A stretch of DNA of 64,000 nucleotides from Quillaja saponaria (GCA_029379385.1 CM055614.1:16659994-16723993); one strand, 5' to 3'. Numbered from the stretch's first letter, positions 11,223-23,200 are shown. Notes: generated by a model from the letters alone, not told the origin. Numbers and translations: made by a program.

Positions 11223-12321
11223 TAAGAAGAAACTAGGTTTTGAAATGTAGAGAATACCTCATTTAGACCAGAAAAAACACATATAAAACTAACTATCTAA
11301 TACTATAAAGCCAACAATACAAGAAAGAAATTGGTGATTCTATCATAAAGTCAATATAAAGTTCTCATCTATTTATAAAAAATAATGCATTAATAGCGAA
11401 CAAAACATCCAACCAGACTAACCAAACTAATGGAATTAAGCAGTTGATCCTTCTAACATCATCAAACTTTCAATAAGCAAAACATCCAGATTAATGAAAG
11501 TAAGCAGACTAAGCAACTCAAAATTAATTGGAATTAAGACAGAAATCCATATTATGGAACTTATAAAAGAAGAACATAGACTAATGAGATTTAAAATTTG
11601 TCAATTTCAAAAAAGCTACTACTAATTTGTCTTTTTCTTCCTAGCATTAGAGTAAATGACTACCAACTAAAACCTAAAATCCCAATAGTCATCATCATAA
11701 CAAAACTAAAAAAAAATCTGAAAACCTTATAATCCCAATTTTGTAAAACCTTCGAATCCCAATCTCAGAAAAACTTAACCCAAATATGCAAATGCAGTAG
11801 TAGCTTGACATACATAAAATAGAAGAATTCAGTAACTTATTAATTGAAGCTCCAAACTGACAACAAATACAAATTTGACTTGCAATTGTGAATACAAATG
11901 GAAAAAAATCACTTCAGACTTCTCTGTAAAAGAAGGTTTCGAGTTGAAATGGAGGACGACCTTGCAGCAGAAATAGAGGTTTATTCCTTCCTTCGTCGGT
12001 TGGGTTGAGGATTGAGATGAAGCAAGGCTTGTGGAGAATGATAACGTGAAGAATGGAGAAGAAGAACAAGAACAAAACGACTATCGGGGTTTCAATTTGG
12101 AGAACTGGTACTGTAGCATTAAGGGCAAGCAAAATGATCATTTTGCCTGCCTTTTCTCCCTCTCGTGTTGGAATAAAATAAATTGATGTTGGGTAAAAAT
12201 TACCAAATTTATGCCTATTGAAAGATTTTGGCCAGGAAAAAATTTAAACTCTTGAAACAAACATTGGCATAGAGTATTCCGGACCGTGTGTTATAAGGTA
12301 CCCAAAACAAACGCCTCCTTA

Positions 12322-14479
12322 ATGTGCTGAGAATCATAGTGGATATGCCAAGGAATTTTCAACGCCTTTACAACAACCTTGCAATCGAGTTCTATTTCCT
12401 TGGAAGTCGTGTTAGATGAGCAACTGAAGGCTATGAAGTCATGAACATGAAGAAGTCGCTTAATCTTTGCCTTTATATTTGTGGGAGCTGTTATTCCCAA
12501 ATTGACCAAATAGCAAGAATTATCTTCCCTTGTTTGTTTGAATGATACCATCACCAACCCCTATACCATGCACACAAGTAAGGATGGATCCAGTCAGGGG
12601 GGAGTTGGGTCAGTTGACCCTACTCAACTTTTAAAATTCTGGGTAGGATGTAGGGAAAAGTCAATTTGACCCCATTGAAATAATAGAATATGTGATTATG
12701 CCTAATTTTTTAATTTTTTTTAATAATAGTCCACTATCAAAATAATGTATATACCATTTTAGAATTTGTTTATTGCAATTTACCCACCAGTCCTTTGACA
12801 TCAATGAAGTTGAACAAGGCTATTTGGACTTTCTTGCTTAAATCCTAAGATTTTGTTCAATATAGATGCTTTTTATTTTATATATATATGAAATTCTCTA
12901 TTTTTCCAAAAATAAAATGATTTGTTTTAAGGGAAAATATATAGAATAACACTGACAATTGTTTTGATATGTATAGTTAATTATAAACTTAAGCTTGTTT
13001 TAAACATGTATTTTTAAGGGAACACTTAGTGTAGTTTCTTTTCTATATATTAAGTTGTAAGCAACACTAAATTTTCAAGTGTGCTTATTGTAAGAATTGT
13101 AATAGTAAGAAGTAACTTTTGATTCGTTCAGTTTCATTTGTTTTCTTTTATACCGTGTAATATTGCATAAAATGCAAGTGATTAGTGTGATGGTTAAAAC
13201 TGGCCTTAAACTTGGGCCACCTAAGTCAAGCTCATGCCTAGTTAGCTGGCGGTTTTGGTGGAGACATAAGTGGAATCATAACCGACCCAATACTCACACT
13301 TAAGTGGACTTTGGGGCATTGGGGCGTGCATGAGTTCTGTGTGGATCTTGATGAGGATACCAAGGATTTAAGTATAGGAGTATATAATACCCCAAGTGAT
13401 CTGTGATATGTTGTTTGCGGGTTGATGTGTGTTATGTCAAACATCAGGTGTATACTGGTTGATTCGGTCTATTTAAGAGGCTTTAGGGAGCCCTGGTCAG
13501 TTGTGATTGGTATTTTTGAGGTCAAGGGCACGTGGTTACTTCAATGGATCATTACACAGAGTCATAAGATACACGCCCATTTGATGACCTAGAGTATTGA
13601 CACTTTCGTGGTAATGAAAAATACTTATTGGTAGAAACTGTTATGAATTTAAATCAACAATATGAGCTTTATGCACAAGTATGTGTTTCTTGTTAAAAGC
13701 TTTGAAAATTAAGTTTCGGGTGTCAAAATAAAAAAGTAGATGTCTACTTGATGAGTTCAGAGTATCGACACATCCATGAAACGAATAAAATTTATAGGGA
13801 AAAACGGTTTCTAATTTGGATCAATGGTGTCAGTCTTACACAAGTGTAGTTTATAGCTAGTTATTACAAAATTTCATATATATATATATATGACTGGCTT
13901 TATTATTAAATTATATTTTATTTTATTTTAGGGTAGTATTATTTCTTTTTTGGCCGGAATCACACCATGATGAGCATGAGGAGTAGATTTCAGATCTAGG
14001 AAGTGATCAGCTTTATTTATATGTACTTAAGAGATTAGTATGTATATTATTTATATACTTATTTGAATTATGTAATTACATGCTTTGTATGTATAGAATG
14101 ATTGTTTTAATTGACGAATATCCTCTATTTATATAAGAATCATTGGCTATCAATCATGCTCTTCATTTTTCTTTTGTTTTTAATTACTTTGAAAGTTTTT
14201 TTAACTTTAATTGAGTTTGTAATTAAAAAGAGAATATCTAGTTTGTTTTTTGGTACATTGAGTGTTCAAATTCATCACTAGAAAATATGATGACATGTAC
14301 TAATTGTTTAAGCTAAACTTTTGGTAGTGGAAAACATGTACCTTTAATATTACAAAATACAGAAAAATTCCCAACATTTATTAAAATTTTATTGCAGAAG
14401 CATTAATTAACTATAGTCAGCTAATTTATAATGTAAGTTGAAATGTCTGCTTTACTAACTTTATCCTTGAAATACGTAG
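12322..14479. other. Intergenic DNA downstream of the CASP-like gene; no gene recognised
   Basis: No ORF here resembles a known protein with confidence. A minus-strand open segment between about 12,557 and 12,291 crosses the Harbinger boundary. It includes EIELDCKVVVKAL, faintly like an L1 RNase H motif, so it may be an old LINE scrap. Around 12,575-12,690, GTCAGGGGGGAGTTGGGTCA-type sequence looks like old transposon DNA. The rest is A/T-rich with a short TA run near 13,877. Confidence 0.4.
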
Positions 14480-15336
14480 CTATTTTGAATTCCTTTGAAG
14501 GTTCAAAACAGAGAGTACCACCAGCCAAAGAAACACAAAAGAACCAAGCAGTGACAGGACTACAGCGGCAGCCATGTGGCGACAGTAGGTTCCAAACACA
14601 TCGCAAACTTTCCTCCATTGCACATGTGAGTTCCCCTTTAATCCAATGACTCCAATTGCAGCTGCAGCCCCACTGGCAGATAAGAGCAGCCCCATAATCA
14701 ATAGGTCAAGGATAACTAGAACCAACAATGCCATATTATTTTTAATGTTCTTTGCCATCATAGAGAATACCAAAGAAGTAGCTGCATACGTACATGCTAT
14801 TGCATTTGACACCAAAAAGTACCTATTCCAATCGAAAAGAGTGTTAAATCAATTTTTCAACTGAATTAGAATTATGGTTTTAGCAAATAAAAAAGTGAAT
14901 TAAACTAAACCATACTAAACTTATCTAACTTTATTTTTGTTTTATTTTAATCCAAAACTAATCTAGCTGATTTACCTTTGGGACTGCCAAATATAAAGTG
15001 CTATAAAAATAAAAATGAGTGTGTGTGAGAGAGAGAGAGAGAGATGATCAAGGGGAGCTGGGCTTACACAAAAGCAGACATGTAATGCCACTTAGCAATG
15101 ACTGTGATTTGCAAAGGTGGCAAGCTATCTGTAACCTTTAAAGGAATGATCTTCCTCTCCTTGTCAACACCAACTATAACAGAAGCTATGAATGTGCAAG
15201 CCAGACCTATAATCCTTAGTAACACATCATAATAAGAAGCCCTAGCTGATCTTGTTCTTGGAGTATTCTCCACCACTACATTCACATCACTCGAAATTAC
15301 TCCATCTACGTTTGACTTATTGTAATCATCTGCCAT
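14480..15336 (-). CDS. CASP-like membrane protein (CASPL1-type), two exons, complete
   Basis: Exon 1 is 15,336-15,068 and exon 2 is 14,822-14,480. The 245-bp intron starts GTAAGC and ends AG, and splicing restores the reading frame across a Val codon. The 203-residue product has the size and topology of plant CASP-like proteins. A hydrophilic N-terminus is followed by RSARASYYDVLLRIIGLAC (start of transmembrane segment 1, about 38-57). Three further hydrophobic segments lie at about 86-110, 120-150 and 168-192. YFLVSNAIACTYAATSL directly after the splice junction and VFGTYCRHMAAAVVLS before the last helix fit the family pattern. Relatives of the Casparian strip proteins form membrane scaffolds at the plasma membrane; the individual role of this member cannot be told. 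No frame disruption is seen, so it is probably functional. Confidence 0.9.
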
Positions 15337-15440
15337 TTTCTATTTGTATCGTATTTTGTATGTGAGAAACAGAGACAGAGGCAGTAGCAGAGCGTTTTTA
15401 AGCAGAACGAAATTGTTTCAGATTGCACGAACAACAATAT

Positions 15441-15448
15441 GTATATAG
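15441..15448 (-). promoter_or_regulatory. Putative TATA box of the CASP-like gene
   Basis: On the minus strand CTATATAC lies about 105 bp upstream of the start codon at 15,336, a plausible distance for a plant core promoter with a roughly 70-bp leader. Confidence 0.4.
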
Positions 15449-15955
15449 CAATGGAAACGATCTAGGTAGTTGTGTTTGTGTTTGTTGTGTTATAAAGACA
15501 TGTGGATGGATAGGAATTTGGTACAGAGGGGGGAGTTGGACTTGCATTGAAAGCAAACTCGTCGTTTAGTAAAAAAATATTTAATTTTTTTGAACAAATC
15601 TAATACGGAATGCTAGCTCTTCCACTTTTTTCATTCACAATTCGATATGGCGTGTCAAGACATGAAGGAGCCATTTGGTAAGATGTGAAACTAGGCACGT
15701 GATATACTTGGATATAACATGTTTAACTAGCCAAAATTTTCAATTTAATTACAGTAGGCCATCCAATTCATCAACATTATAAGTTCGTAAAACCACAATA
15801 AGGTGGAGAAATAATTCATAATTAATGAAAAAGAATGGTGGATTTAAATATGAAAACATTTGGTTTCAATACCTTTATTTTAACCAATTAAACTAAGATC
15901 TTATGTGTACTTATTTACAGTTTATATATATAATATTTACATTTATCGTTATCCC
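15449..15955. other. Upstream region of CASP-like gene, nothing further recognised
   Basis: A/T-rich intergenic sequence. It includes the TACGTAC-free but E-box-like motif CACGTG near 15,696, which could be a light or ABA response element by chance. Confidence 0.3.
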
Positions 15956-15956
15956 A

Positions 15957-16357
15957 TGCAACAAGCCGATCTTAAGCTCCTTTAGTAAAATGAGCCGCAC
16001 TCAATATTTTCAAAGCTCGACTCGTAAGCTCGTGAGCCAGCTCATTTAGTATTATTTAACAAATTTTTTATTACTTATATATAAATTTATTTCTATACAA
16101 AATTTACATAAGTTGTAACTTGGTTTAGTGGTAAGTTATGCAAAAAGTTGCTAAGTAGATAATGGGTTCAACTCTTTTTTACTACAATTTTCAGAAAATC
16201 TTCAAGAACTTTAATGAGTTGAGCTTAAGCTTGGGGTTAGGCTAGCTAGCCCTTAACAAGCTTAGGCTTGTGAGCCCTTACCGAACACGAGCCAAGCTTA
16301 AGCTTATCCAAAACTTGATGAGCCGAGCAGCACAAGCTCGACTTGTTACCGCCCCTA
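15957..16357. mobile_element. hAT-like MITE, copy 1, with tRNA-like internal boxes
   Basis: The right end TTGTTACCGCCCCTA at 16,357 is the counterpart of TAGGGGTGGTAATG at the left end of the copy at 60,591. The two copies share AGCTC-rich subterminal repeats (GAGCTCGTGAGC types), the middle AATTTTATATACA-type stretch and the segment TTGGTTTAGTGGTAAG ... GGGTTCAACTC. The latter resembles tRNA A and B boxes. The left boundary of this copy is less clear. Confidence 0.6.
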
Positions 16358-16567
16358 ATGCTAGCTACTTGCATTTCTGAGTGCTCTTGCATAGCACTTG
16401 CATACCTCCTTAGGTTAACTGTGCCCTACTATATGACAATTGACTCAACGTAAATGGATGGAAAATAACCCAAGGAGGATCATCTTGATTCTTCCCAAAG
16501 TCAAGTTCAACACAATGATGCTGATAGGGAGGGAGGCCAGCCTTAACTGGCCTAAGGCAGATTAATA

Positions 16568-17066
16568 AAGTTAATATATTGGAACGTGCAAGGTTTAGGG
16601 AAACCCCTCACGTTTCACCTTCTCAAAGTGATTCATAATCCCATTCCCCATAATTGGTATGTTTATCAGAGACTAAAGCAGATACCAATAGAGCTGAGCA
16701 ATTTCTTAGACACTTTGGAATTCTACATCACTTAATTGTTCCCGCAGATGGTCTTTCTGGTGGAATCTTAATAGCTTGTAAGGATGATATTGAAGTGGAG
16801 GTTTTGCAAGCAGACAAGTTCTTTGTCCAACGCAAAACTAATGAACATGTGAAACAACTTAGCTCTGGTTTCTCTTTTGTGTTTATCTCAGTTGTGACAA
16901 CCATGAATGGAATGATGAATTCGAGGCTCTTCTTGGTTTGATACAGACAGTCCATGAATATAGTATGTGGGGATTTCAATATTATTCTACATAATGAAGA
17001 AATGCGTGGAGACAATGCACAACCTCCCCAACAAGGACAAATTAAGCTTTCTAGATTTTATCAATA
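16568..17066 (+). pseudogene. L1 LINE ORF2, endonuclease domain (first part of a split LINE)
   Basis: The reading begins YWNVQGLGKPLTFHLLK, the N-terminal motif of the plant L1 AP-like endonuclease. It continues through VCLSETKADTNRAEQF, with the catalytic-site Glu of the SETK motif, and later VCGDFNIILHNEEMRGDN, the GDFN motif. Frameshifts separate the blocks. The sequence stops being LINE-like at about 17,066; the reverse transcriptase resumes at about 19,680. Both parts are on the plus strand and in the expected order. Confidence 0.75.
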
Positions 17067-18149
17067 AATTTTTGAGTCTATCTTGAAATTTTTAAGATCT
17101 ACGTATAAATTTTTACATATTTTACATGCGTCTACAATACACACACAAATAGTGAAATGACAGACGCTAAAAGTAGTTATCTGTATCTATATTTTCTGAG
17201 TCTGCATATTAGCAGACCCAAATTGAGTAATTTCTTGTCATGGTAACTAGTCATGAAAAACATTACATACATTCTTCTGTCTCAGGACTTTGTCCCTTTA
17301 TCGAATATGTCGGTATTCTCACTTGTTTTACTTTCCTATTGGCAATTCAACAAAGTACTTGTTTCTTTCTTTTCGGATGAAGGCAAGAAATGTTGTTTCT
17401 TTATTACTTATGTTTCTACCAAGAAAAAGTTCAAGTCATTTAATGGGTGTAGATAGATTAGCATTTTAACAAAGTGACCCTCTTTTTAATTCTTATTAGT
17501 GATTGTTTGCCTCTCATAACATGCTCAATACGTTATTATTTAGAATTCAAAAATTTGAGAGTTCTGAAAGTTTGTTATGTTAAAATTTCTAATTTTTATA
17601 GTTGCATGTTTTTTGCAACAATTTGTCAATTGCCATATACCTATGACAGTAAATTACCCACTTCTTTATCTCAAGTATGCATCTCAGCTTAGCCTACAGT
17701 ATTGTGGATCTTGTTAGGCTAGGTTGGTAATAGCAAAATTTAAATCGTTGCTTTTTTTAAAGTTCCAAATATAATTATTAGCAAACTAACTATGGATTAT
17801 ATTTATGCCTATGCCAAATCTTTTTTTCTTCAAGTTGATGTCCTTTGTTTTTTCTTATTATGATATTGATTAGAGGCTGTAGTCATAGGACATAAAGCAG
17901 TGGAACTTATCAAATTCCATTTTTATCTCAAAGATCCAATCTTTGATTAGAGATTTAGAACATTAATTATTTTCATTAGTTAAGTTATGAATAACTGGAT
18001 ATCGAGTGCAAAGAAGGAATTTGCTTTCTCCAGTGCCACAGAGAGATATGTTTCTAGACATTTTATATCCTCCCTCTTTACTCTTTTTTCTTTTTTTTTG
18101 GGTTGAATGTCTGTTATTTCTGATTATTTATTTATATTTCTGTTGTTGT

Positions 18150-18310
18150 AGGTGACTCGTGTAAAAAGGTATATAGAGAAACATGACACAAATCCTGAAA
18201 CTCAACTCAACGTTTGGGATGATGAACTATAGATGCAAGTAATTAGGGAAGAAAAGAAGCCAAGTCATGGACGAGTTTACTGGAAGAAAGATATACAAAG
18301 TTATATTCAT
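18150..18310 (+). pseudogene. CACTA-associated transposase_24-like fragment
   Basis: About 50 codons are open apart from one stop, ending EEKKPSHGRVYWKKDIQ. The GRV(Y/R)G-type motif preceded by a D-rich segment is the recognisable part of plant En/Spm-associated proteins. It is too short and broken to function. An alternative is a chance open frame. Confidence 0.45.
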
Positions 18311-19089
18311 TGAGCAGGCAGCCATCAAGCATCCAACATACACGACCTTTAGCTCCTTCTTTTGTCTCTCCTTCACAATTTTTACCTCTGTCACAATGAA
18401 CTGAGTAAGATCACCATGTTATGAAATTTGTTCTCCAACACCTTAATCTAATGTAAGTATATTGAATGAAGCTTAAATTTATTTAGTCATCTAATTTATT
18501 TTTCTTGGGAGTTTTGATGATAATTTCAAGTAGAATAAAGAGCACACTCATGAGATTTACTTATCTCCTCCAACCCTTCTCTATTGTCTAATGAGAACAT
18601 CATCTTTTATCTTAGAAAAATTAAGAGAAAGCATGTTATTATTGGCATACTTAGTTTCAAACATTGTTCCTGAATTATTCTATTTATTGGATATATATAA
18701 GTTTTACAATTCTTTGTTGCGTAATATATATATATATTACATGTTTGAGAGTTTTGCAAATTATAATCTTACCTTCCTCTTAATTATAAATGAATGCTTA
18801 TATTGATTTTACATGACTTGCCTACTTCATCTTTAGCAAATGTTAATTTGCAACTCAAGGAAGCGGATGATAATGCTCATCTCGATGATACTTAATGTGT
18901 AGGCAGGTCGAGGGCATTTACTTAGGAATAATGTTCTCTTTTGGATATTTATTTGTGAATGTTTTGCTAAGATCATCTAAGTATTTTGGATGTTTTGAAT
19001 ATATAAGATTGCATGTAGATAAATTAGTATATTTTGAATGCATATATTGGATGTTGATAATGTGCAGGGCTAGACAAATTGGTGATTGA

Positions 19090-19660
19090 ACAACAGGTTT
19101 TAATGTAAAAAATTAGATAGATTTTGAAAAATTAAAAATAAAATATATCAAACTATCTGCTACATTTACTAGTCATCTATTACAACTAGCCATAACAGAA
19201 AAGTTGAGGCCAAAATTTTAATCGCAAAAAAAAAAAAAAAAAAAACCTTAAATGCTATGGGTGTATCAATAAAGTATGTAGTCGCTAAGTTGGCTCCAAA
19301 AACTGCCAAAATTGTCCTCTTTAAACGCTACGGGTAAATCAATTATCTACTACGATTAGAACCATAGCCAAAAAATTGGCGCCAAAGCTATTCTTTATGG
19401 AAGACCATAGTAGATGCTCAAAATTTGAAAAATCACAGATTATTAGCTATGGTCAATTGTGCATAGTAGAAAATCTTTCAGCCGTAGCCTATAACATTAT
19501 CCACTACAGTTAGCTATACTTGCTGACAAAAATGTTTATCAGCCATGCCATTATTGTCTACAGTTGTTATTGCTACAACGGCCATAGCAGATAACTTTAG
19601 CTATGGTTTTTTGGCTATTGGCTATGATTATTGGCCGTAGCAGAAAACTGAATTCCATAA
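19090..19660. repeat. Degenerate subterminal repeat array (GCTATGG / CCATAGC)
   Basis: A motif related to GGCCATAGCAGATAAC, or its complement TTAGCTATGGTTTTTTGGC, recurs about ten times in both orientations over 570 bp, with a poly(A) run near 19,227-19,246. Dense inverted short repeats of this kind bind transposase near CACTA ends. Confidence 0.6.
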
Positions 19661-19679
19661 ACTCATGCATAGCTTGAAA

Positions 19680-20765
19680 ACTTAGAAGAAGAAATCTAAA
19701 TATGATAGGGCTTTCAAAGCTGATATGAGCAAGGTTTATGATCAAGTAGAATGAAGTTTTTAAGAAGGAATGTTATTCAAATTAGGGTTCAAATCACAGT
19801 GGCTGAAGCTATCATGGAGCTTGTTTCCACAGTTATGTACTTATTTTCAATTGCTGGTGAAAACTATGGATTTTTCAAACCATCTAGAAGGCTCTGATAA
19901 GGGAACCCTTTCTCGCCCTATCTATCTATGTTTTGTGCTGAAGGTCTTTCTAGCCTACCCTTATTAAATGAAGTTGAGCACTCTAATTTATTGCATGGCC
20001 TAAAAATTACTACACGCTACCCTTCAATTAATCATTTTCTTTTTGCTAATGATTCCATTTTTTCATTTAAAGCAAAACAACATAAATGTGGTACAATTGG
20101 CATGCTCTTCAACTTTATGAAGAGGCTAGTGATCAGTTAATAAATTTGATGAAATCCTCAATCTTTTTTTAGCAACAATACTCCTCAAGATCTTTGTCAT
20201 ACTTTGGCTACAAACTTGAACATTGGTCGAATGGGTGGCCAAGACAAATACTTGAGGTTACTTGCCTTGATTTCCAAGTCAAAACGTATGACATTTAAAG
20301 AAGTAAAGAAGAAGGTGGCCAGGAAACTTCAAGGTTGGAAAGATGAATGTTTATCTCATACAAGTAAGGAAGTTTTAATTAAGATTGTGGTAGCTACTAT
20401 GCCTATTTATACCATGTCATTTTTTAAGCTTCCAAAAACTCTATGAATGGATATTAGTAGCATGGTTGCTAAGTTTTGGTAGGGCTAAGAGGAAGATCAA
20501 AGTAAGATATATTTGGTGAGTTGGAAAATAATGTGGTAAGAAAAGAAAGAATGAGGCCTTGGTTTCTAAGACCTGGCCTGACAGATGAATTTGGCAATGC
20601 TTGGTAAACAAGGATGGAGGTTGATCATAGGTGATGATAGTTTATACTTCCTCCTTTTCAATAGTAGGTACTTTCCCAATACATCTTTCATACAAGATGC
20701 TAAAGGTTGCAATCCATTGCGGGGGTGGTAAAGTTTACTAGCTGGTCAAACTCTTTTAGACAGGG
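19680..20765 (+). pseudogene. L1 LINE ORF2, reverse transcriptase (second part of the split LINE)
   Basis: Blocks include ADMSKVYDQVE (normally FDMSKAYDRVEW), then INHFLFANDSIFSFKA, which matches the catalytic F(A)DD region with the first Asp replaced by Asn. Then come KKVARKLQGWKDECLSHTSK and IKIVVATMPIYTMSFFKLP, the conserved stretch downstream of the RT. GKQGWRLIIGDDSLYFLLF and the start of the WRSLL motif follow up to 20,760. Stops and frameshifts are frequent. The LINE then breaks off at 20,767 and resumes at 26,515. Confidence 0.8.
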
Positions 20766-21479
20766 TGAAACAACTTACCTTATTAAACTTGTAAATTTTA
20801 TTTATTTATTAGGAAGATAAGTTGATTACTTCTTGTTATTGGAGAACTTTCTGGAGTATATATTTATATTTATTTTATTTTAAACATAAGAATGGTTGGG
20901 GTCTTTGAGTTGGTTTACCTTTTTATTAGTTAATCCATGGTTTATTGCTTGCTTTATAAGGAGGTTAACTCAATTAAATTTTTCTATGCAGTATTTCATA
21001 CTACATTATGAATCTTATGAGAATTTATTTGTAAATATAATGTCCTTGCTACAGAACAATATCTCCTATTTGAAATCATTATTAGCCTTTCAAAAAAAAA
21101 AAAAAAAATCATCTTTACATATTCAAAGAAACCCTAGAAAAATCAAGCAGACCTCCTCACAATTTTTCAATAGTTGCTAACTCTTTCAATCTAAAAGACA
21201 TTTTATCCATATTCAACTTTAAGAAAAAACCTGCAACTCTTCAAGATCTTCAACATAAGTTTCAAAACTTAAAACTGAAGTCAAATCTCTCAAAATTCAA
21301 TAACAAGAAAATATTTCAACAATCCAATTCCTTCAAAAAGAGAAGAAAAATCCATCTTTTAAGATATTCTTATCAAAACATTATAAGTCTTCCTCTTCGG
21401 ATGAAAATTTAGATATTTCTGGTGATAATTTTCTCAATCTAATTACTCGAGTTTTATATCAAAAATAGTAAATCCTAAT

Positions 21480-21800
21480 TAAATTTATCGTTGAAAAATC
21501 CTTTGTCCTCGAAATTGTTCCCTTGTTTGATACAAGAGCAGATTTAAGCTATATTCTAGAAGGACAAGTTCCAACAAACTTTATGAAAAAAACTTCTAAA
21601 TATTAACTTCGATTAATGGTTCTAATATCATAATCCATTACAAATATTCTAATGTAATAATTGAAAACTCTCATTTACAAATTTTAACAACATTTCTTCT
21701 TAGCAAAAATATCACAAATCTTGCCATCTTAGGTATTGATTTCATTAGGCAGTTAGATCCTTTTTGGGTAAACAAATGAATATTCAAAGAAATTATGGGT
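21480..21800 (+). pseudogene. Pararetroviral aspartic protease (broken)
   Basis: LFDTRADLSYI at about 21,520-21,555 corresponds to the retropepsin-like active site normally read as D(T/S)GA, with the Gly replaced by Arg. About 60 codons downstream, NLAILGIDFI matches the hydrophobic-hydrophobic-G segment that packs against the active site. At least one stop lies between the two blocks. Confidence 0.65.
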
Positions 21801-21949
21801 CAAATCATTTTCTTACCTTTCCTTAAAAAATTTACTTTCAAGAACCTCAATCTTATTGAAAATAAACAAAAACAATACAATTTTCTTTCTGATGAAATTT
21901 CTTTCAAAAGAATAGAAAGTTAACTCAATGATTCAATCATCAAAAAAAA

Positions 21950-22810
21950 AAAAAAAAAACTAAAAATTTTTATAGAAAAAATCCAGATACAAATCTATTT
22001 TGATTTTTCAAATGCTTTCTGGAAAAAAAAAAAAAAAAAAAAAAAAACACCATATGATAGATCTTTTTTATAAAAAAGATTTTTATGAAAGAGAAATTCT
22101 TACAAAAACCTGTCTAATACAAATGAATCAAGAAATACTTGATTTATGTCAAAAAAAAATATTAGTAATCTTCTTTCCAAATGAATAATCTGCAAGAGCA
22201 AAAGTCCTTGATCTTTTTTTGCTTTTTATGTAAATAAAAATGCAGAGATTGAACATGGTACTACTCGTTTAGTCATCAATTACAAACATCTCAATCAAGC
22301 TCTCCAATAGATTATGTTTCTTATTCCTAACAAAAAAAAACTTCTCAATCGTTTATACTCTTCAAAACTATTTTCAAAATTTGATTTGAAATAAGTTTTC
22401 TAGCAAATTCAAATCAAATAATCTGACAGATACAAAATTGTATTTACAGTTCCTTTGATCAATATTAATGGAATATAATGTTTTTTGGATTAAAAAAAAT
22501 ACTCATTCTGAATTTCAAAGAATCATGAATGATATTTTTAATCCTTATACAAAATTTATCATTGTTTATATCAGCAATGTTTTAATCTTCTCACAAAATG
22601 TTGATGAATATTTCAAACGTCTCAATATTTTCTTTAATATTATAAAACAAAGTAGTTTGGCTGTTTTCAAAACAAAATTCAGTCTTTTTCAAATAACAAT
22701 CAGGTTTATTGGTCATATCATTCATCATGGAACTATCATTCCAATCAATCGGGCTATTCAATTCTTTGATAAATTTTATGATCACATCATTGAAAAAACT
22801 CAGTTATAAA
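21950..22810 (+). pseudogene. Pararetroviral reverse transcriptase (broken, catalytic residues lost)
   Basis: Open pieces of caulimovirid RT are visible in order. The longest is about 22,468-22,809 and contains SEFQRIMNDIFNPYTKFI and IVYISNVLIFSQ. The last motif is the position of the catalytic YxDD box; here both aspartates are replaced (Ser-Asn), so the enzyme is dead. Upstream pieces hold IQMN and the conserved proline/serine-rich finger region in several frames. Two poly(A) tracts (21,942-21,958 and 22,023-22,046) have expanded inside former coding sequence. Confidence 0.75.
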
Positions 22811-22819
22811 GATTTCTAG

Positions 22820-23200
22820 GTTGCCTCAATTATGTTTCTAATTTCTTTTCAAAAGTTAGTAATCTTATCAAATCGTTGCATGGCAGATTTAGGGTTGATC
22901 ATCCTCCTTGGTCTGACATCCATACCAATATCGTCAAACAAATTAAGCTTAGGGTTAAGCATTTGCCATGTTTGTATCTTCCTGATCCTAAATCTTTTAA
23001 AATTGTTGAAATTGATGGCTCAAATATTAGTTATGGTTGTATATTTAAGCAATCCATCAATAGAAAAAGCATATCATTGCATATGCATCAAAATATTAGA
23101 ATTCTGTACAACAAAAATATTCTATCATTAAAAAAAAGAGATTTTAAGCAATTGTTTTGTGTATTTTTAAATTTCAAAGTGATTTACTAAATTAAAATTT
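22820..23200 (+). pseudogene. Pararetroviral RNase H, N-terminal part (broken)
   Basis: The stretch continuing from the RT thumb reads FLGCLNYVSNFF in one frame. Then SDIHTNIVKQIKLRVKHLP and LYLPDPKSFKIVEIDGS follow, where the last Asp should be the first catalytic residue of RNase H. ISYGCIFKQ comes next. Sequence similarity fades after about 23,200. Confidence 0.6.

Larger units (their letters stand above)
6665..12318 (-). mobile_element. Full-length decayed PIF/Harbinger transposon
   Basis: The left end at 6,665 reads GAGGGTGTTTGTTTCGGGT. The reverse complement of the right end at 12,318 reads GGAGGCGTTTGTTTTGGGT, giving 15 of 19 matches. The flanking triplets are TCA (6,662-6,664) and TTA (12,319-12,321), consistent with the TTA/TAA target duplication of this superfamily after one C/T change. 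Inside, both hallmark genes lie on the minus strand: the DDE transposase (9,246-10,330) and the SANT/Myb-like ORF1 (about 7,860-8,985). Both are broken by stops and frameshifts. At 5.65 kb the size suits an autonomous plant element. A/T-rich filler with TA microsatellites occupies 10,600-11,900. Confidence 0.82.
17067..19670. mobile_element. CACTA-like (En/Spm) insertion in the L1 LINE, decayed
   Basis: This block interrupts the LINE between its endonuclease and reverse transcriptase. The left part (17,110-17,220) has GCAGAC/GTCTGC-rich short repeats like those at the CACTA end near 39.6-39.99 kb. A plus-strand segment at 18,150-18,300 reads TNPETQLNVWDDEL and later PSHGRVYWKKDI, resembling the Transposase_24 region of CACTA elements. 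The right part (19,090-19,660) is dense with degenerate GCTATGG / GGCCATAGC repeats in both orientations, typical of subterminal regions. CACTA terminal repeats were not found, so the exact ends are uncertain. Confidence 0.5.
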
